Shown: piece after piece, positions 9,282-17,937 of the stretch | How positions within the stretch are numbered: position 1 is the stretch's first letter | How the letters are laid out: every line of letters begins with the position of its first letter | NCBI GenBank assembly: GCA_002842735.1 | Contig: PHEB01000010.1 | Coordinates: 1-64,000, forward strand | Direction: 5' to 3' | From: Alphaproteobacteria bacterium HGW-Alphaproteobacteria-7 | GTDB taxonomy: Bacteria; Pseudomonadota; Alphaproteobacteria; Sphingomonadales; Sphingomonadaceae | Length of the DNA stretch: 64,000 nt | Translations under genes and position numbers: made by a program | Notes under the pieces: model-generated | What the model was told of the DNA's origin: nothing | The model's database searches: none | Seen by the model: the letters and a program-made list of their open reading frames with translations, nothing else

Positions 9282-10187
9282 TTACTCGCCATCTTCGGCC
9301 AGCAGCCGCTGCGCCAGCGCCAGATGGGGGCGATCAAGCATCGCGCCGTCCATTGCCACCACGCCTGCGCCGGGATGATCGGCAAAGGCTTGCACCACCG
9401 CGCGGGCATGGGCGAGTTCGTCCTCGCTCGGCGAGAAGGCCGCGTTGATCGGATCGACCTGCGCCGGGTGGATCGCCAGCATCCCGCGAAAGCCTGCCGC
9501 GCGCACGCCGCGCGCGCGCCGCTCCAGCGCTTCAAGGTCGCGGAATTCGGGCTGCACCGTCTCTATCGGTGCAACGCCCGCTGCCGATGCGCCGATCAGG
9601 CACAGGCTGCGCGCCAGTTCGTACGTATGGGCATATTCGCCGTCGGTCCCGCGCTGCTCGCGCGCGCCCAAGGCTGAGGACAAATCCTCCGCCCCCCAGC
9701 TCATCGCCGCCAGCCGCGCCTTGCCCGGATAATCGCCCGCATAATCCCCGGTGCGGAACATCGCCGCCGCTGTCTCCGTCACCAGCGTGGCGATCAGCGT
9801 GCTGCCTTGCGAGATGCCGTGCGCGGCCTCCAATGCGGTAAGATAGTGGTGCAACTGGGTGATATCACCCGCGCCTTCGGCCTTGGGCAGGAACACTCCG
9901 CCAGGCTGTGCAGGGATGATCGCGGCGAGATCAGCGATGCAATCGGCCGTCGAAATCGGATTGATCCGCACCCACAACCGCACGCGATTATCCGATCCGC
10001 CGATCTGCTCGGCCACCAACACCCGCGCGGCGGGCTTGCTTTCGGGCGACACCGAATCTTCAAGATCAAGCAGCGCGATATCGGCGTTGCTCGCCGCTGC
10101 CTTAGCCATCTTTTTCTCGCTATCGCCGGGCGCGAACAGCCATGATCGCATTTTGGGCAGCGCGGGGCGGGTAGCGGTGTGGGCCAT
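9282..10187 (-). CDS. HpcH/HpaI aldolase/citrate lyase family protein (CoA ester lyase)
   Basis: MRSWLFAPGDSEKKMAKAAASNADIALLDLEDSV..., VFLPKAEGAGDI, LAAMSWGAEDLSSALG. Confidence 0.9.
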   Translation of the reverse strand: MAHTATRPALPKMRSWLFAPGDSEKKMAKAAASNADIALLDLEDSVSPESKPAARVLVAEQIGGSDNRVRLWVRINPISTADCIADLAAIIPAQPGGVFLPKAEGAGDITQLHHYLTALEAAHGISQGSTLIATLVTETAAAMFRTGDYAGDYPGKARLAAMSWGAEDLSSALGAREQRGTDGEYAHTYELARSLCLIGASAAGVAPIETVQPEFRDLEALERRARGVRAAGFRGMLAIHPAQVDPINAAFSPSEDELAHARAVVQAFADHPGAGVVAMDGAMLDRPHLALAQRLLAEDGE

Positions 10188-10497
10188 GGGACAATCCTCT
10201 TGTTGCCGCACGCTTACGAAGCGCACCGCCTAAGAACAAGACCGCTGTTGATTGGGGCTGCCGGTCAATGGCGCAATTCGTCCGCGTGCCAAGCAGCTTG
10301 AACGGTAAGTCCCGGTTGACATTCGAGTGGAGTTCGGTCAATTTCCCCAAACCTCTGGATAGAGGATGAAAAGAAGCCTGAGATGGTTTCGGTGATCGAG
10401 CTGCTGAGAAGTGGCAAACAAGCTGGGATGCCAGCCTTTTGCGCGCAGTTGTGCGTTCGATAGTCCGAGACCAGTCTCTTCAACTGAAGGACTGGAA

Positions 10498-11955
10498 ATG
10501 ACTGCTACCTCAAAACTCATTATCCGTTTCGCTCTCGTCGCTGAGCAACCTAGTTCGCGCGACGAAGAGCGGTTGAGCAACGTGTCTAACGAAAATTCAA
10601 TCGCAGGCATTAAGCGCTACACGGGCTTCGTTCGTGGACGCGATTTATATGGCCTTTTTGACCACGTCTCGCTCGAGGCAAACCCCCGTGCTGCCAAGGT
10701 CGGCAGTGTGACCCATGCGATCATCGCGTCGCTTGACGAAACGCCGGACCTGTTTCCGTTCAAGTCAAAAGGGATCCTGATTGGGACTGCCGGCTATGAA
10801 GCGCTTCAGCGGAACCGCTTCGAATTGAACATTGAAGATCCGGCATCTGAAGGCATCCTCGACGGTGGCCACAACATGCTCGCGATTGGCCTCCACATGC
10901 TTTCTGCGGTCGCAGATGAGCGGGAATTGAGCCGCATCTCGCTATGGGATGAAATGAAGGATCTGTGGGAGAAATACAGAAGCGATCTAGAAGAGGTGAA
11001 GGATTTGTTCGAATTCCTTGTTCCTGTTGAACTTCTTGTCCCTTCGGATCCCACTGATGATCGCGCCGTCCAGAAATTCGAGATGTCGGTTCTCGATATC
11101 TGCGCGGCACGCAACAACAACGCGCAGCTCACTCAAGAAACCAAGTCCAACAAGCTTGGCTTCTACAACGAAATTCGAGAGCGTCTTGATCCTGTCATTG
11201 CGGCAAGGGTTGAATGGAAAAGCAACGAATGGGAAAGTAGTGAGGCGCGCCCTATCAAGGTCCGGGATCTGCTGGCTCTCGCCTGGATCCCGTTGAACAA
11301 GGCCAATGAAGCGGGCCTGCTTCCCTTGGATATCAGCGTAACGCCGCAGAATATTTACCGTAACAAAGGTGAGTGTTCGAAGCAGTTCGACAAATTGATG
11401 CTCAATGAGGGAGTTTCTGCCCCTATTGCGGGTGAGGGCCCGACTCATGAGTTGCACAATGACACAGTAAAAAGCTGTTTCGACGTGCTTGCCGAACTAC
11501 CTGCTCTATACGACCAGATCTACGAAGATTTTCCTGAAGCATATAACGCTAACAATTACCGCTTTGGATCGAGCGCTATTGTAAAGATCTACGATCCGGT
11601 AAAGAGGGAAACTGCGAAGGACAAGACTGCATACGTCGCCACGAGGCCTACTACCCACTTCCTCAATAGGCCTGTGATCTACCGCTATCCCGACGGTCTC
11701 ATTATGCCTTTGGTTTATGGATTGAAGGGTCTTTTGGAGGTCGATGAGGATCGCATCGTGTGGGCTACCGAGCCGAGGATGTTCTTGAAGCGCTATCTCA
11801 AGGACATCGCTGGGGCATATCGCCTAGTGCTCGATATGGCTCGGTTCGATCCGCAGAAGCTGGCGAAGAACCAAGCCAGCCACGAATTCGCCGTTGGTGA
11901 ATTTGAAAAGGCACTCATGAAGCATCAAGCGAGTAGGGCAGTGCTCGATAAGTAG
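10498..11955 (+). CDS. AIPR (abortive infection phage resistance)-like protein
   Basis: FPFKSKGILIGTAGYEALQRNRFELNIEDPASEGILDGGHNMLAIGLHML resembles the AIPR NKGI...GIVDGGHT core; visibly lower GC than neighbours. Confidence 0.65.
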   Translation: MTATSKLIIRFALVAEQPSSRDEERLSNVSNENSIAGIKRYTGFVRGRDLYGLFDHVSLEANPRAAKVGSVTHAIIASLDETPDLFPFKSKGILIGTAGYEALQRNRFELNIEDPASEGILDGGHNMLAIGLHMLSAVADERELSRISLWDEMKDLWEKYRSDLEEVKDLFEFLVPVELLVPSDPTDDRAVQKFEMSVLDICAARNNNAQLTQETKSNKLGFYNEIRERLDPVIAARVEWKSNEWESSEARPIKVRDLLALAWIPLNKANEAGLLPLDISVTPQNIYRNKGECSKQFDKLMLNEGVSAPIAGEGPTHELHNDTVKSCFDVLAELPALYDQIYEDFPEAYNANNYRFGSSAIVKIYDPVKRETAKDKTAYVATRPTTHFLNRPVIYRYPDGLIMPLVYGLKGLLEVDEDRIVWATEPRMFLKRYLKDIAGAYRLVLDMARFDPQKLAKNQASHEFAVGEFEKALMKHQASRAVLDK

Positions 11956-12256
11956 CAGCCGAGCGGGCCGCTGGCATTACGGCTGGCGGCCCTTTCCATG
12001 AGGCCGGTAGTGACGGCAAAATCCGCGATGTGCGTCGAAAGCCGAAGATGCGACCGCCGCGCCAAGGATGGAGGCCTACCCCTAGGGCGAGCCTTGTTTG
12101 TGGTGACCAATAGAAGGCATTCGCCAGCGAGCACGAATTCGTGCAGGGGTGCCAGTTCGGCTGCGCAATCTTACACAACCCTTATCTAGCGATTACAGAC
12201 CGCAAACAGGTGGCTATCGCCACCCGCTTAGGTGCTTGTATTTAATAGAAATCCAT

Positions 12257-12333
12257 TGGTCGGGACGAGAGGATTCGAACCTCCGACCCCCACACCCCCA
12301 GTGTGATGCGCTACCAGGCTGCGCTACGTCCCG
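12257..12333 (-). tRNA. tRNA-Pro (anticodon GGG)
   Basis: Reverse complement CGGGACGTAGCGCAGCCTGGTAGCGCATCACACTGGGGGTGTGGGGGTCGGAGGTTCGAATCCTCTCGTCCCGACCA. Confidence 0.95.
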
Positions 12334-12566
12334 TTCCAGTGGAGCGGGGCCTATAGGGCGCGAGTTTGGGGCTGGCAAGCGGGTTTGCCCAGTTCGTAAC
12401 CGTGTTGCGTCCATGCACCGTTCTTGCCCCCTTCCGATTGCGGGGTGCTTGCATTGCTGCTAGGCGCGCCCACTTGGATGCAGGGCCAAGCCGAACTGCC
12501 GCGCTTCAGGGTACGGCAAGGGGTGGCCTCGCACGTGTTTAACAAGATTCTGACGGGCTTTATCGC

Positions 12567-12896
12567 ATGACCTTAGATTTTCTTGCCGCCGCCGCTGGTG
12601 CAGGCGCTGCCGGGCCTCCTTCGTGGATGAGCTTCCTGCCCATCGTTGGCATGATCGCGTTCTTCTGGTTCCTGGTCATCCGCCCGCAGATGAAGCGGCA
12701 GAAAGAACATCAGACCAAGATCGCTGCGGTAAAGAAAGGCGATCAGGTCGTCACCGCCGGGGGTCTGGTGGGCAAGGTGTTGAAGGTTGACGATACCTAT
12801 GTCGAATTGGAACTGGGCACCAATGTCCGCGTCAAGGCGGTCAAGGCCACCATCGGCGACATCATCCCGCCGGGCGGCACGCCGGCCAATGACTGA
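12567..12896 (+). CDS. yajC: Preprotein translocase subunit YajC
   Basis: FLPIVGMIAFFWFLVIRPQMKRQKEHQTKIAAVKKGDQVVTAGGLVGKV; upstream of secDF. Confidence 0.95.
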   Translation: MTLDFLAAAAGAGAAGPPSWMSFLPIVGMIAFFWFLVIRPQMKRQKEHQTKIAAVKKGDQVVTAGGLVGKVLKVDDTYVELELGTNVRVKAVKATIGDIIPPGGTPAND

Positions 12897-12943
12897 TCCG
12901 ATCACGGGTCGATCTTCTCCTGTGCCTGTGAAAGCCTGACGCA

Positions 12944-14542
12944 ATGCTTGATTTCCCCCTTTGGAAAAAGCTCTGGCTGTGGGGCCTGACATTGGCCGCT
13001 GCGGTGCTGGCGCTGCCATCGCTGTTCAATGTGTCGGGGCTGGACTGGCCATCGGCTTTGCCCAATCCGCAGGTCAATCTCGGGCTTGATCTTGCGGGTG
13101 GGTCGCACTTGCTGCTTGAAGCCAGAGCGGCAGATGTGCGCGTCCAGCGGCTTGAGAACATGGAAGAAAACGTCCGCCAGCTGATGCGCAATGCCAAGCC
13201 GCGCATTCGCATCGGTGACGTGTCGACGGGCGAGGGACGGATGTCCTTCATGCTTGAAAGCCCCGCCGATATTGATCGTGCGCGCGGGCTGATCGAACCG
13301 TTGATGCAGGGCGTGAACCTGACGCGGGAATGGGATCTGTCGGTGGTGGACGGGCAGCGCATCGTGCTTGCGCCGACTTCGGCCGGGATCGACACCGCGC
13401 TGGATGACGCGATGGAAAGCGCCACCGAAGTGGTGCGCCGCCGGATCGACGAACTCGGCACGCGAGAGCCGACCATCATCCGGCAGGGCGATACCCGGAT
13501 CGTGGTGCAGGTGCCGGGTCTGGAAGACCCCGAAGCGCTCAAGAACCTGCTTGGCCAGACCGCGCAGCTCGAATTCAAGATGGTGGATCTCAACGCCCTG
13601 CCCGAAAATGTGCAGGCCGGTGTCGCGCCTGCGGGTAGTGAGATTTTCCCCTATGCCCCGGGCACCCCGCAGGCAGGCCAGTTTGAGGCGGTGCGGCGAT
13701 TGGGCGGCATTCGCGGGGACAGTCTGACCGGCGCGCAGGCCGGGGTTGACCCGACCAGCAATCAGAACGTCGTCAACATTACTTTTGATGCCCAGGGCGG
13801 GGCGAAATTTGCCAAGCTGACCACCGAGAACGTCGGCAAACCATTTGCGATCATTCTGGATGGGCAGGTGCTGTCTGCCCCCAATATCAATGAACCGATC
13901 ATCGGCGGACGCGCGCAGATTTCGGGAAGCTTCACCCCGGAAAGCGCGAACAACCTGGCGATTTCGCTGCGGTCAGGCGCGCTGCCGGTGCCGCTGACGG
14001 TGGTGGAAGAACGCACTGTCGGGCCAGACCTTGGCGCGGATTCGATCCGGCGCGGGCTGCTTGCCATGGCGGTCGGCAGTATCGCGGTGATTGTTTTGAT
14101 GGTGGCGAGCTATGGCCGCTTTGGCATATATTCGACCATCGCGCTGGTGTTCAACGTGTTGATGCTGCTTGGCATCATGGCGCTCGGCAACTTCACGCTG
14201 ACGCTGCCGGGGATCGCGGGCTTTGTCATCACCATCGGCGCAGCGGTGGATGCCAACGTGCTGATCAACGAACGCATCCGAGAAGAACGTGCGCGCGGCC
14301 GCAAGGTGATTGCCGCAGTCGAAACGGGTTACAAGGAAGCCAGCCGCGCTATCTGGGACGCCAATATCACCAACTTCATCGCCGGTGTGGCGCTGTTCGC
14401 ATTCGGCTCTGGCCCGGTCAAAGGCTTTGCCGTCGTGTTGGTGGTTGGGTTGTTCACCTCGGTGTTCACCAGCATGGTTCTGACCCGCATGTGGGTCGCC
14501 GGATGGCTGCGCAAAGCGCGCCCCGCTGACATTCATATTTGA
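12944..14542 (+). CDS. secD: Protein translocase subunit SecD
   Basis: LGLDLAGGSHLLLE, IILDGQVLSAPNINEPI, AAVDANVLINERIREE. Confidence 0.97.
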   Translation: MLDFPLWKKLWLWGLTLAAAVLALPSLFNVSGLDWPSALPNPQVNLGLDLAGGSHLLLEARAADVRVQRLENMEENVRQLMRNAKPRIRIGDVSTGEGRMSFMLESPADIDRARGLIEPLMQGVNLTREWDLSVVDGQRIVLAPTSAGIDTALDDAMESATEVVRRRIDELGTREPTIIRQGDTRIVVQVPGLEDPEALKNLLGQTAQLEFKMVDLNALPENVQAGVAPAGSEIFPYAPGTPQAGQFEAVRRLGGIRGDSLTGAQAGVDPTSNQNVVNITFDAQGGAKFAKLTTENVGKPFAIILDGQVLSAPNINEPIIGGRAQISGSFTPESANNLAISLRSGALPVPLTVVEERTVGPDLGADSIRRGLLAMAVGSIAVIVLMVASYGRFGIYSTIALVFNVLMLLGIMALGNFTLTLPGIAGFVITIGAAVDANVLINERIREERARGRKVIAAVETGYKEASRAIWDANITNFIAGVALFAFGSGPVKGFAVVLVVGLFTSVFTSMVLTRMWVAGWLRKARPADIHI

Positions 14543-14556
14543 GGAGCGAGCGACCG

Positions 14557-15534
14557 ATGAAACTGCTCAAGCTGGTTCCCGACAATACCAACATCAAATT
14601 CCTGAAACTGCGCGTCCCGTTCTTTGTGGTCAGCATTGTGCTGATCGTGGGAAGCTGGGCGGCGGTGCTGGTGAATGGACTCAATTTCGGGGTCGATTTC
14701 GCCGGCGGTCAGGAAGTCCGCATAACCTTTGAGGAACGCGAGGTCGCGCCGATCCCGTCACTGCGTGAGCTGGTGGGCGGGCTGGGTTATGGCGAACCGG
14801 TGGTGCAGGAATTTGGCGGGCCGAACGCGGTGTCGATCCGGGTTGCACTGCCCGAGGGGACAGAGGACACGCCCGGCGCTGCCACCGCCATCGGTGCCAA
14901 GGTGATCGCCGCGATTACCGAGGAATACCCAGACGCGCGCACGGACGGGAACGACACCGTTTCCGGCAAGGTTGCGGGCGAGTTTCGCAATTCAGCGATC
15001 CTCGCGTTGCTGGCCGCGATGGCGGCGGTGTCGGTGTATATCTGGGTGCGGTTCGAATGGCAGTTCGGCGTGGGCGCAATGTTTGCGCTGGTGCATGACG
15101 TGTCGGTAACGCTGGGCCTGTTTGCTTTGACGCAGATGGAGTTCAGCCTCCAGATCGTCGCCGCGATCCTTGCGATCATCGGCTATTCATTGAACGACAC
15201 CATCGTGGTTTATGACCGTATCCGCGAAAACCTGAAGAAATATCGCAAGATGCCGCTGCCCGAACTGCTTGATCTATCGGTCAATGAAACGCTGGCGCGC
15301 ACGATTATGACCTCGCTGACGCTGTTCGTAGCGTTGATACCGCTATTGATCTTCGGCCCGCCAAGCCTGTTCGGCATGGTCGCGGCGATCACTGCGGGCC
15401 TGTTCATCGGCACCTATTCGAGCGTCTATATGGCTGGCCCGCTGCTGATCTGGATGGGGGTAACATCGAACAGCTTTGTCCCGCAGGAAACCGCGATGGA
15501 CCGTCAGGAAAAGATCGCCCGCGGAGAAGTCTGA
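14557..15534 (+). CDS. secF: Protein translocase subunit SecF
   Basis: NFGVDFAGGQEVRI, ILAIIGYSLNDTIVVYDRIREN. Confidence 0.97.
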   Translation: MKLLKLVPDNTNIKFLKLRVPFFVVSIVLIVGSWAAVLVNGLNFGVDFAGGQEVRITFEEREVAPIPSLRELVGGLGYGEPVVQEFGGPNAVSIRVALPEGTEDTPGAATAIGAKVIAAITEEYPDARTDGNDTVSGKVAGEFRNSAILALLAAMAAVSVYIWVRFEWQFGVGAMFALVHDVSVTLGLFALTQMEFSLQIVAAILAIIGYSLNDTIVVYDRIRENLKKYRKMPLPELLDLSVNETLARTIMTSLTLFVALIPLLIFGPPSLFGMVAAITAGLFIGTYSSVYMAGPLLIWMGVTSNSFVPQETAMDRQEKIARGEV

Positions 15535-15546
15535 GGGGCAAGCGTT

Positions 15547-16731
15547 TCAGGTCGCGCCTGCCAGTCTTTCGTAATGCGCGGCCAGCGCGGCGGCGTTGGC
15601 TTCCCAGCTGAAATCTTCCGTCAACGCGGCCACCGCTTCGCGCGCGGGCGGGTTGTTCAAAACGGCGTTGATCCCCGCCGCCACGGCTTCGGGATTGCGC
15701 GCCACCAGTCGCCCAGCGGTGTCGCAGGTGATGATCTCGCGCGCCCCGCCGACATCGCAGGTGACGACCGGGGTGCCGCAGGCCAGCGCCTCGACCCAAG
15801 CATTGGCCAAGCCCTCGCTCACCGTCGGCAACACCATCACGTCCGCCGCCGACAGGATCAGCGGCATCAGATCGTGGTCGATCGACCCGGCAAAATGAAC
15901 GCGGTCTGCCACGCCCTCGCTAATCGCCAGCGCGCGCAGGCGGGCCTCGTCCTCGCCCTTGCCGATCAACACCAGCCGTGCGCCGGGGATGTCGCGCAGC
16001 GCCGCAATCGCGATTGCCAGACCCTTGCGTTCGATCAGCGCGCCGACGCAGGCGAGCAGCGGGGCATTATCGGGCATGGCAAAGCCGATCTCGCGCGAAA
16101 GCTGGTTGCGCAATTGGGTATGGCCCAGCGGGCGGAACCGGTCACGGTCAAGCCCGGTGTAATGCAGCGTGATCTTGCCTGCATCCATGCCCATCGCGGC
16201 CATCTGACCGGCAAGATCGCGGCTGACGGCAAGCAACCCGGTGGCAGCGCGCGCGGCGTCAAGCATCTGCTGGCGGGCAAAATCCCGACTTCCCCAGAAA
16301 CTGATATCGCTACCGCGCGCCTTGATCGACAGCGGCAGGCCAGTTGCCTGTGCGATGTCCGCAGCGGCGGGGCCATCGGGGAAGAAGAACTGCGCATCGA
16401 GAATATCGATAGGTGTCGCCGCGTGGATATGCCGCGCCAGCGGCAGCACCGCACGGGCGATGGCAGCGGCGTTGCGGCGCGCGCCGATGCGCGGGATCAG
16501 CGTGAAATGCGGGCGGTGAATGGTAACGCCATTTTCGACGCTCACCGGGGCAAGTTCCGCCAGCGGGCGGTAGCGCCCCAGCGCCAGCGGGGGGAGGCCG
16601 ATCGGATTGACCACCGTCACCCGCCAATCGCCGCGCTTGGCCAGTGCCTCCAATGACCGCGCAACAAACGTCCCGAACTGCGGATTGACCGCGTTGGGAT
16701 AGAGCGTGGACAGGGCGACAACGTGCTTCAT
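15547..16731 (-). CDS. Glycosyltransferase family 4 protein
   Basis: LSTLYPNAVNPQFGTFVARSLEAL...VGALIERKGLAIAIAAL...VSEGLANAWVEALACGTPVVTCDVGGAREII. Confidence 0.9.
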   Translation of the reverse strand: MKHVVALSTLYPNAVNPQFGTFVARSLEALAKRGDWRVTVVNPIGLPPLALGRYRPLAELAPVSVENGVTIHRPHFTLIPRIGARRNAAAIARAVLPLARHIHAATPIDILDAQFFFPDGPAAADIAQATGLPLSIKARGSDISFWGSRDFARQQMLDAARAATGLLAVSRDLAGQMAAMGMDAGKITLHYTGLDRDRFRPLGHTQLRNQLSREIGFAMPDNAPLLACVGALIERKGLAIAIAALRDIPGARLVLIGKGEDEARLRALAISEGVADRVHFAGSIDHDLMPLILSAADVMVLPTVSEGLANAWVEALACGTPVVTCDVGGAREIITCDTAGRLVARNPEAVAAGINAVLNNPPAREAVAALTEDFSWEANAAALAAHYERLAGAT

Positions 16732-16756
16732 CGGGCACGGCTTTACCACGCGCGGG

Positions 16757-17350
16757 TTAAAGCGGCCTGACCAGCATGATCGCAGTTGCAATCCACGCCG
16801 GATTATCGACCACCACCTGTTTCTGCCCTGCGCCCGGCGGCAGCAACCCGACCAGCGTGCCGCGCCGATCGATCAGCCGCCCGAAAGCAAACCGCCCGCC
16901 GGGCCGTGGGACAAGGCAATCTCGGTTCATGGCGCGGGTTAGGGCAGCCGGTGCGGTATCGGGATTGAACGGCTGGAGCCAGATCAGATCGCCGGGGCGA
17001 TATTCGCCGACGCTTTGCGTCACGGTGAGCACCAATGGCGCGGGCGCATCGGGATCGGTGGCAAGATCGCTCGGCAACACGGCATCGCGCGCGGTGGTCA
17101 AAGCCTCTGGCCCCGCAGCGGTAAGTTCGGCCACGATCCGGGCGGGATCGGCACTGTCCGCGCGCATTAGGCTGGCCGGATCAACCCCGAGCGCGGCGGC
17201 AATGCGGTTCATCCAGTTGAGCGAAAGGCTGCGCATCCCGGTTTCCAGCCGCCCGATGGTCTGCGCGGTGGTTGGCGGATCGCAGGCGGCTGCCAGATCG
17301 GCGAGCGTCAGGCCCTTGGCTTTGCGAAGGTCTCGGATGCGGTTGGTCAT
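16757..17350 (-). CDS. XRE-family HTH transcriptional regulator
   Basis: MTNRIRDLRKAKGLTLADLAAACDPPTTAQTIGRLETGMRSLSLNWMNRIAAALGVDPASLM. Confidence 0.88.
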   Translation of the reverse strand: MTNRIRDLRKAKGLTLADLAAACDPPTTAQTIGRLETGMRSLSLNWMNRIAAALGVDPASLMRADSADPARIVAELTAAGPEALTTARDAVLPSDLATDPDAPAPLVLTVTQSVGEYRPGDLIWLQPFNPDTAPAALTRAMNRDCLVPRPGGRFAFGRLIDRRGTLVGLLPPGAGQKQVVVDNPAWIATAIMLVRPL

Positions 17351-17445
17351 GGCGTGCCTTATCGTTTAACCGGATTGGTTTGTTCTTTCCTACAGACACG
17401 CCGCCTTGGCAAGTCGCAATCCGTCATTCAACGGAAGGAATTGCC

Positions 17446-17925
17446 ATGAAACGCGAACTGGTCGAACGTGAACTCACCCCCGAAGGCCCAAGCCGGGGGC
17501 AGGGCATCAAGGGCCCCCGGCCTTCGCGCACCGTCACCGTCAATCTTGCTGAATCCCCGCTGGCATGGTTGCACGCGCGCGGGCATTTGTCCGATCACTT
17601 GCGCGACGCAGGCGAGGCGCTGCGGGCTGATTACGAACGCGCGCAGCTTTCTGCCAGCATCACCATGCGCTGGGATGCGGTGCGGGTGAAATCGACCGGC
17701 GAGCGCGGCCTATCCCCCAACGAACGCCAGATCGCCGCGCGCCAGCGGTTCGATGGCGCTATTCGCGCGGCGGGCAGGGGGCTGGAGGACATCCTGTGGC
17801 GCGTGGTGTGCGCTGGCGTGGCGCTGCCCGAGGCTGAAAAGAGCCTTGGCTGGCCAACAAGAAGCGGCAAACTGGTGCTCAAAATCGCGCTGGAGCGGGT
17901 GGCGGATTATTATCGCATTACCTGA
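17446..17925 (+). CDS. DUF6456-like protein, possible DNA-binding regulator
   Basis: 160-aa ORF with ERQIAARQRFDGAIRAAGRGLEDILWRVVCAGVALPEAEKSLGWPTRSGKLVLKIALERVADYYRI; SD GGAAGG before ATG. Confidence 0.6.
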   Translation: MKRELVERELTPEGPSRGQGIKGPRPSRTVTVNLAESPLAWLHARGHLSDHLRDAGEALRADYERAQLSASITMRWDAVRVKSTGERGLSPNERQIAARQRFDGAIRAAGRGLEDILWRVVCAGVALPEAEKSLGWPTRSGKLVLKIALERVADYYRIT

Positions 17926-17937
17926 AAGCGCGCGCGG

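Noticed and set aside
17364-17390. GTTT...GTTC near XRE start as an SOS box
   Set aside because: Spacing and half-sites do not fit GTTCN7GTTC, unlike the two boxes at 40270-40308
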